A program made the position numbers and the translations under genes. Source: Shinisaurus crocodilurus (taxonomy: Eukaryota > Chordata > Lepidosauria > Squamata > Shinisauridae). From it: a stretch of DNA of 64,000 nucleotides. This document shows positions 44,701 to 53,700 of this stretch, in pieces. Within the stretch, counting starts at the first letter, position 1. Each line of letters starts with the position of its first letter. Where the stretch lies: contig CM037877.1 in NCBI GenBank assembly GCA_021292165.1, forward strand, positions 132,116,274 through 132,180,273. The letters run 5' to 3'. The notes under the pieces are model-generated. The model made no database searches. It had not been told where the DNA came from and saw only the letters and a list, made by a program, of their open reading frames with translations.

Positions 44701-47700
44701 AGAAACCAAATGCACACTTACAGGATGGGGGATATTTGGCTCAACAATACTACAAGTGAGAAGTATCTTGAAATTACTGTAGATCACAAGCTGAATATGA
44801 GCCAGCAATGTGATGTGGCTGCTGCAAAAGGCAAATGCTATTTTGGGCTGCATTAATAGAAGTATAGCTTCCAAATCACGTGAAGTGATAATTCCCCTTT
44901 ACTCAGCACTGGTTAGGCCTCATCTTGAGTACTGCATACAGTTCTGGGCACCACACTTTAAGAAGGATGTAGACAAACTGGAGAGGGTTCAGAGGAGGGC
45001 AACAAAGATGATCAGGGGACTGGAAACAAAGCCTTATGAGGAGAGACTGAAAGAACTGGGCATGTTTAGCTATCAAAAGAGAAGACTGGGGGGAGATATG
45101 ATAGCACTCCAAGTACGTGAAAGGTTGCCACACAGAGGAGGGCCAGGATCTCTTCTCGATCATTCCAGATTGCAGGACATGAAATAATGGGCTCAAGCTA
45201 GAGGAAGCCAGATTCCGCCTGGACATCAGGAAAAATTTGCTGACTGTTACAGCAATACAACAATGGAACCAACTACCTAGGAAGGTAGTGGGCTCTAAAA
45301 CACTGGTGGCATTCAAGGTGCAGCTGGACAGCCATCTGTCAGGGATGCCTTGACTTAGATTCCTGCATTGAGCAGGGGGTTGGACTTGATGGCCTTGTAG
45401 GCCCCTTCCAACTTTACTATTCTATGATTCTATGATTGAATATGCACATCGCCAAAGGCACAGGAGGATTCGCCTGAAAAGAAATGGCTATTAATATAGC
45501 TGCATAAGACTCAGAACACCCCCTTTGGGGGCAAGGTGTTTGATAGGGTGGTGGCTGTGCAGTTGCAGAAGTGCTCCCCGAGTTGATGGTAGGCATGGAG
45601 CAGAAGACAAGGAGGAACCAAGTCCCAATAAATCCCCTTCCTTACATATCTGAGGCTCAGGGAGAGCAGGAGACATCCAAAGGGAAAGGCAACCCTCCTT
45701 GAACAAGGAGTGGGGCCAGACAACACCCCCCCCCCCATAAGCCCATTCTTTCACTTCAGAACAGTATCACAGCACTGATTATGGGTAATAAAGAGCATTA
45801 AAAAAAAGAGGCCTCGCTTGAAGAAATCCGCTTTTGTCCCCAGGGATATGGGTAACTATCACTCTGGGTCAAACCTACCTGATTGGGAAAGGTGCTTCAG
45901 CTTGCTGTGGCAACTTAGCTCCAGTTATTTCAAGATTAAACTATTCCAAACTGGCTTCTAATCTGGTTATGGGACTCAAACCACTTGATCACCCTGGTGG
46001 ATGACCTATACCAGGAACAGTCAGGAAAGTACAACCCTGATGGCTCTCCTGGACCTCTCAGTGGTAATACAATGGTATCTTTCTGGGTTGCCCTGCTATA
46101 GAGTTGAGACACACTGCTTTGCAAACACTCTAGTTAATCCTGGAGGGTCGGTTTCAAAAAGTGATGCTGGGAGACTGTTGGTCCACTCCATGGCCTCTGG
46201 TTTATGATATGTCACAAGGGTCTGTCTTGTTTCCCATGCTTTCAAACTGTTCGGGGAGGTTGTCTGGGAGTTTGGGCTGAAATGTCATCAATACGCTGAT
46301 TGCACCCGGCGCTCTCATTTCCATTTTCTGATACAGAATCAGAATATGATGGGGGGTGGGGGAATGGAGAATGACAATAAGGTGCCTGAACTGAACTGCT
46401 GCCAGTACATGAATAGATGTGGGCAAGCCAGCTGGAACATAATCCAGACAAAGCAGAGGTATTGTTGGTTGGGGCTCTACTAATCTGGATGGAATCTGAC
46501 TTTCCCTGAAGGACCAAGTACACAGCTTGGGTATGCTCCTGGGTCTGCCGCTGCTCCTGGATAATCAAATGGCAAGAGAGGTCAATTGGTTCACCAACTG
46601 CAGCCTTTCCTAGAGAAATTAGAATTAACCTCAGTCATTCATGCCCTAGTTACGGCCAGTTTAGATTATTGTAATGCTCCTAATCTAAGGTTCTCACTGA
46701 AGATGATCTGGAAACTTCCAAGTGGTAAAAAATATGGCTGTCAGGGTCTTGCTGTCCCTAACCATCAGATCATATAACTTTGATCCTACACCAACTCCAC
46801 TGGTTATTTCTTTGTTTCCAGCCTTAATTCAAAGTGTTTGTGTTAACTTTTAAAGCCCTAAGTGGCATAGGTACTAGATACATTAAGAAGCACCTTCTCC
46901 CTATGAACCTGAGTGCCCATGTCTTAAAATTAGCTTTGAAGATCCAATTCGGTGTCCTGTCATCTTTAGAGATATGGGGTAGTATCCAACGCTGCTCACG
47001 TGCTAGTGGGACCCAGCGCTAGCACAATGGGAAGCTGGAAGATCCTGAAACAAAGAGAAACGAACGAAAACGCTGACCTGCCCCTTCTCATTTCCAGAAT
47101 GGGGCAGGTCAGCGGAACTTGCAGGAGGGAGCTCCACTGACCTGTCCTGTTCCAGAAACAAGCATCTTCTTGTTTCCGAAGTTGCTTTAGGAAGCACCAG
47201 CTTCCTGTTGCACTAGTGGTGGGTCCCACTGGCACAACAGAAACATTGGGAGTGCAGCGGCAATACTGGATATGACCCCAGAGACTAGGCCTTTTCTGGT
47301 GGCACCAAAATTATGGAATGCCCTTCCTGGGGAGATCAATCAGAGTTCCCCTCTTCCTGCATTTAGGCAGACACGTAAGACACATTTGTTGTCAGGCAGG
47401 CCTTTAGCTCTTAGTGATGGCTGTGTAGAAGTATGTAATAATTCTATTCTAAGTTGCTATGAGTTTGTAATGTGTGTGTATTGTTATGTTCATTTTTGTG
47501 CTTTTGATATTTTATGTTTTATGGTATGTTTTAGATTTGTTATTAGCCACTTTGGATATTATTTCTCTATAGAACAGCAGGATATGCATTTATTAAATAA
47601 TAAACAACTATAAAGGTGCCAGGCCACAGAACTTTTTATTCGCCTTCCTGTCCTCCCACCCTGCTTATTTCGCTAGTAGGGCTTTTTTGCCCATCTAGCT

Positions 47701-50700
47701 GGAGTGTTTCGGAGAGGGAAGGAAGAAGGCTGGAGAGGCTTCAGGATAGCTCATATCCTGGCCTCTCCAGTCTCCTTCCCTCCCCGCCCACTGAAATGCC
47801 CCCTTTCCCCTCTCTCTGAGGTCGCATTCCCAACCTCAGAGAGCAGCTGGCACAATTCTTTCCACTCTGGCTGTGAGCGGGAGGGGGGTAGAGCTTGATT
47901 TCCAGCTTCGAGGTCAGAGCACTGTCTCCGACCTTGGATCTGGGAATCCAAAATATCTTATGGACTCTCAGATGCCACCGAGGGGCCATAGGATTGCTCC
48001 CTCCTTGTTCTATTTTACTGTTTGAGGTTTTACTGTTGTTTTTCCTGTCTTTGGTTGCATTTTAGTTATTGTTTTCAATGCTGCTGCTGTTGTTTTTAAC
48101 TAGTGTAACACAACTGCCTTGAATTTATTTATGTTTTCAACTATAAGGCAGGATATACATTTTAAAAAATAAAGATAATTGTCGAAAAGGTAAATGTATG
48201 TAGCACAAAACAGAAGTAAAATTCATTATTAATATGTGGTTATTGGATTTGAGATGGTTTGGGCTCTAACATTTTAAACAAATTAACTTTACTTATTAGA
48301 ATATGCCTGAGAAAGGCAAGCTGGACCTCTGGGGCTGCCAAATTTGGAACTAAAGTTAAAAATGTTTAAAGACAGAAAATCCAGAGAAATGATTCATGAG
48401 GGTACTGAGTTCTCTCATTTAAATTATCTCAGTTTTCCTTAATGACAATTTCAATAAAGAAATGGAACTACAGCATCACCTTAGTATCTTCTAAAGTAGA
48501 TGTCCACAGGAGATAACAACAAGTTATCTTTTGTTGGTTATACATCTCAAATTAAACACACATAAATAGCAACTGTTTTCTGAACTTATTTTTCAGATCT
48601 GCCTCCAGCATAAACAATAAATAAAGCCTACCAGTTCTTCAGGTGGAATGCCTGTCTTCTCTCGTATTGACCCAATACTATGTAGAAACTACAAAGAAAG
48701 AAACCTTTTAGCTAATGAAAGGCTGTGTTAGTGCTGAGCAACACTTTGTGAAAAGCAGGAGCAACAGATGCCATCACATGTTAATCTTTGCTGTTTCCAT
48801 TACCCTGGCCACACAACTGAACACAAGTCAAAGATACCAGAGTGCCTAGCCTAGAGCAGTGCTTTTGAAGCTGTGTTCACAGAACCATGGACTTTGGCAA
48901 CAACAAGATTGTTAAAGATGGAATAAAAACAAGTTACCCGTATGATTGTCTCTCTTTCTTGGAGCCTTAAGAACTAGTATCCGTAAAGTATCCTTAAAGT
49001 ATCCTTAAACTAGTATCTCTCTGCAGCACAGAGAAAAATCACTCCACGTGGCAGCATAGCACTGTGCAGGCTAAGAGGAACAGGAAGTGCCGCTGCTGAG
49101 TGTTGGGGCCCGTGACTGACAGTTAGTGAAGGGTATAGTTTATTTCTAGTGCCAACTGCCACTTTCCTCTGAAGCTTTAATTCCAGGGAGGGACCTATCA
49201 ATGAATCAAGACATCCGTTTCTCAATGCATAGGATACAGGTCCATGAGAAGCAACATCTGGACAATGTGTAATGGATAGCTTCTGTCATCTTCTCTCTTC
49301 ACTGTACTCTCTCTCTCTCTCTCTCTCTCTGATACACATATCAGCCTGCTGCTATGATATTCTCTCTTCACCAACATACACAACCATTCCATCCCATACA
49401 CACACCTATACAGCACTATTATTACCCCCTCCAGCAATTGCACTTAAAGACCATAGAGCATGTGTTTACTTTCGCACACACCTATAAAACACCCTCCACA
49501 TCCGCCCCCCCCCCACACAGCTACCTTCGCTCATATTTCCTGACCACACATAATCTCTTCAGCTTCTGTCATGTGCTATTAGTGCACAGGTAGCTTCCTA
49601 CATAATGCTCTGTAGTTCAGGAGCTGTACATTCTGGCAGTCTTAACTGGGTATGCTGGGATTACACTTTTCCTCATTTAGGCTGCAGGAGTGCAATTAGA
49701 GCAACTACAGCAATTAGAGCACAGTGGTGATCAGGCACAGAAATGAATAGAATAAGAGCATGACGACTGCTCAGGCTGCAATAGTATCACTAAGCAGTTG
49801 TCCACTGCAACCTACAAGAACTAGTTGCCTTCGGGGTTGTAGATAATTATCTCCTAATCTTGTCCAATACAATTACTTAGGGAATCTGCACTCTGGCTTT
49901 GAAATAAGGGATAAGGCGACAAGGCTGGTTAATGAGACCACACACTTTTCAACCGAATGAATTTCAAACTATTAAATAAGGCAGAATTCAATGGCAAAGA
50001 TCACCTAGGGAGCAGGAAATGCTCCCCTTGAGCACTGCAAAGGAATATGCTGCTTGACTTTACCTCTGCTGTAGCTTCATTCTGGTTGCAGACGGTTTCC
50101 ATGCCTCCTAGTTTCCAGTGCCCATCCTCACTCACAAATACAGAGGATAGACACACATTGTTGTGTGTTAGGTTGCCCTGAAATATATTTTACAAAGGAA
50201 GGGAAAGTATACAGTAAGGTTGGGAATAGTTGTAAATATAAAACTCTTGTTAGTACTAATTAGGTGTCATGAGACTCCAGAGGAGAGCTGCCAAAACCAC
50301 AGAGAAGTTTTACGTGCCACCTGAGAGTGCTGACAAGGAGGGGAGCTTTACGCTAGGTCAAATTTAGCACAATTCAGCTGATTCCTGGAACACCACATCT
50401 GCGGAGAGAACAATTTAAGTTGCCTTAGGATCTGCTCCCTTAAGTTCCAAAGAAGAACCCACAAAAGACAAACAAACTGCTAAACAAACTATTTAGAGAC
50501 ATAGTAATTAATCTTATAAACAATGGAAATATACTAAGAAGTCCAAATCCAAGAATTCTTCAGAAGGCACATGTTTTCAGTTACAGTATTTTTCCATGTA
50601 TAAGACTATACTTTTTCCTAAAATTGTTAGACTAAAAATTGAGGGTCGTCTTATACACGGAAGTAAGCCGAGGAGAGAACCGCGCGGTTGCGAAACTGCC

Positions 50701-53700
50701 CAGTGGGGGGCGTCTTATACATGGGGGCGTCTTATACACGGAAAAATACAATATAGTCCAATAAGCATGTTCCTTTATTTGGCCTGCACCTACAACTAAC
50801 TCATCTAGATAAGACACCTAGGACCAGATAGTTAATATTACCAGCCCTGGGCTAATCTATCTTAGCCGCCCTGGGCTCTTTGTGAGGAGCGGCAGGATAT
50901 AAATATAATAAATTAATAAAAACCTTCAAGAACATGATTTCCTTTAATAACACAAAACACATCTACTACAAGGAATATATGGATTTCACTATTCTTTATG
51001 CTGTTAATTCCACCCAGCATGGTTAGCTATTCCTCTCGCATAGTCTCTCATTCCCTATGCATATAGCCCCACGTCTCCCTGCTGGCCCTCTCACTGCAGC
51101 CAGTAATTTAACATTCTAAGGGCGCAATCCTATGCATGTTCAGACAGAAAAAAGTCCTACAATTCCCAGCATGTCCCAGCCTGAATACCTGGCTGGAGGG
51201 ATGCTGGGAATTGTAGGTCTTTTTCTGTCTAAACATGCATAGGATTGCACCCTAAAAACTGAAATGTTAAGTTCAGAACAAAGCAGGCAAATGTAATGTT
51301 TTTATTTAAATCATCAGATCTGTATAAAATGTATTTGCAAAAAGGGTGTGCTCAAAAGAGAGCTTTTAATAGAGAATGTGTCTTACTTTTGAAACAGGTT
51401 ACAACATGACTACCAAGGGGTCCTTCTAATTCTACAACTACAAAAGCAGCTTGGACAAGTGTGAAGGATTGAGGCCTACACAGGCCTGAGTTAGTTGAAG
51501 CCTGTAGGCCCAAACATCTCCTGATTTGTGAGTTTCATTTTCACCCGATAGAGTTAAGCAGGGGTCCTCAAACTACGGCCCGCGTGACACATCCGGCCCA
51601 ACGTGGGTGGCCAGTTGCTGGCCAGATGGGCGATTAATAAAGGTAAATAATAAATAAATAAACGTGTCCTTTCATCCAGCCCGGCAGCCGATCTAGTCTA
51701 GAGGCACTCTTCCCTCTAGAGGAGAAGACACTGGCTGCGGCGCTGCTGCCCGCCCTGCCGAGCTCTGGGCGGCTCGTGCCCCACCGCCACCAGCTCAGCC
51801 GCGTCTCCTCAGCCATTCTTTTCACACAGGGATCTGTTGTCTTTTCCTTCTGCTGCGCAGAGGAAAGGCGGCGACAGAGTCGAGGGAACTGGGCCCGGAG
51901 GCAGTAGTAGCGGCGGCGAGCGCTCTGGTTGGTGGCTGCTGGCAAAGGAGGTGGCAGCGGCAGCAGCAGCGGCAGCTCCTCTGACGGGAAGACGGCGGTC
52001 TCATGGACACGGAGGTGGCTTGCCTGGCCCAAAGTAACAGGCGGGGAGCGCTCAGCGCCAGCTCCCTATTCCCTTTTCAGCTCCCTCCTGCCGGCCGGCT
52101 TTCTTCCCGGGGCCAGTCCTGAGGAGCTTGCGGGATTCATGGCGGCGGCGGCAGCGACCGTGGCTGCCAGGGCCCTGCCAGCCAGCCTTCGCCCACCTCT
52201 ACCGCTGCAAAGAGGCTGTGCCGTGGCCGCTCGTCATCGCCTCTTTCTTCTTCTGCTCCCTCGGCTTGGGTGGTCTCTCTCCCCGCCTCCACTTCAGCCG
52301 CGCCTCCTCCACCAGAGGAGATGCTGGCCGCGGCGCTGCTGCCCGCCCTACTGGGCGGCTCGCACCACCAACTCAGCCGCACCTCCTCCACCGGAGGAGA
52401 CGCTGGCCACGGCGCTGCTGCCCACCCTGCATCACTTGTTATGACTAGCAGTGACAAATATGGAACTGGACATTGACCATCTCATTAGCCAAAAGCAGGA
52501 CCATACTTCCCATTGAAATACTAATAAGCTTATGTTGGTTAAAATTGTTCTTCATTTTAAATATTGTATTGTTTTTTCCTGGTTTTTTTGCACTACAAAG
52601 AAATACCAGATAGTGATATGTGCAGTATGCAAATCAAGCCTTTCTATGCCTTTTAAAATTTAATGTATTTCAATTTTGTGAAGTTCACATATGCTGAGAG
52701 GCCTCCCTCATGATGGCTCCTCCTCCCTCAGCTGCCACCACAGCAGCCATTCCAGCAGGCTGAGAGGAGGGAGATGAGAGAGAGCGCAGGGCCATTCCAC
52801 CAGCCCTGCCATTAATATTCCCCCTTCTTCCCTCCCCATTCCTTTTTCCTTGTGTGTCATGTCTTTTTAGATTGTAAGCCTGCGGGCAGGGACTATCTTG
52901 TTAATTGCTGTAAACCGCCCAGAGAGCTTCGGCTATTGGGCGGTATAAAAATGAAATAAATAAATAAATAAATTTTAGACAGCAAATTGATTTATAATTA
53001 ATTTATAATAACTTTCCATTTAATCAAGTAAAAAAAAGGACCCGGGTCCTTTTTTTTTTTACTTGATCCATTCATTCATATTTTTTTCAAACTATAGTCC
53101 AGGCCCCCAACAGTCTGAGGGACAATGAACTGGCCCCGTTTAAAAAGTTTGAGGACCCCTGGAGTTAAGTTTCATTTCTCCAGTTTGAGATCACACGATT
53201 CTAACCTTCTAGGTCTGGGGGGGGAATGTATATAAAGAGTGGATCTGGAGCTGCAGGGGCAGACAGAGAGCGACATTGGGGAGAGAGCGAAATTGGAGAG
53301 AGAATGAAGCAGACTGAGAAGCAGGGTCTGAATTTCACTGAAGAATACAGAACAGCTAGAGATAGGCTGAGAAGGAATCTCTTAACTGAGGCTTACAGGT
53401 GACAGTGTAGCTAGGTTAGAGAACCTTGCGTTATTTTTCCTTTTATTTCCATTATACTTGCCTTCTGTAATCTTACAGCTCTATTTGTGTAATTACCCTA
53501 TGTTAATGTGAATCTACTTTACCAGTAATTACTAAAGTAAACAGTTATTGTTAACAGCAAGTTGTTGGAGTGTCTTTTACACCACGCCTAAGGCCAAATC
53601 CCACTGGGAACAGGAGGTAAAAAGGCAGAGAATTCAGCATCCTGAGACAGGAGGGGCTCTTAAAGAGGCAAATATCTTTAAGGAGCTGATCAAGGTGTCC

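Larger units (their letters stand above)
51559..53161. mobile_element. hAT-like element with GC-rich cargo
   Basis: CAGGGGTCCTCAAACT at the left and AGTTTGAGGACCCCTG at the right are exact inverted ends. The 8-bp duplication GAGTTAAG flanks them (51551-51558 and 53162-53169). Inside are a short L2-like scrap (GGCCAGATGGGCGATTAATA), a GC-rich block of about 780 bp (51665-52445), a LINE-type tail (52915-52973) and a perfect palindrome (53023-53067). No transposase is recognised, so it is non-autonomous; the GC-rich block looks captured. Confidence 0.8.
51460..53581 (+). mobile_element. Retroviral-type LTR split by a hAT-like element
   Basis: It starts TGTGAAGGATTGAGGCCTAC, like the LTR at 9433. 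It resumes after the insertion at 53170 with TATATAAAGAGTGG as TATA box, and ends near GGAGTGTCTTTTACA. About 150 bp of leader follow to 53735. No viral genes remain. Confidence 0.65.

Noticed and set aside
44251..45187. Reverse transcriptase frames as host genes
   Set aside because: Motifs and the TTCTATGA tail identify truncated CR1 LINE sequence.
51634..52444. Overlapping + and - frames (up to 171 codons) as a host gene
   Set aside because: They lie within a hAT-like element with exact target duplication; frames on both strands are open due to GC-rich composition. Kept only as captured cargo.
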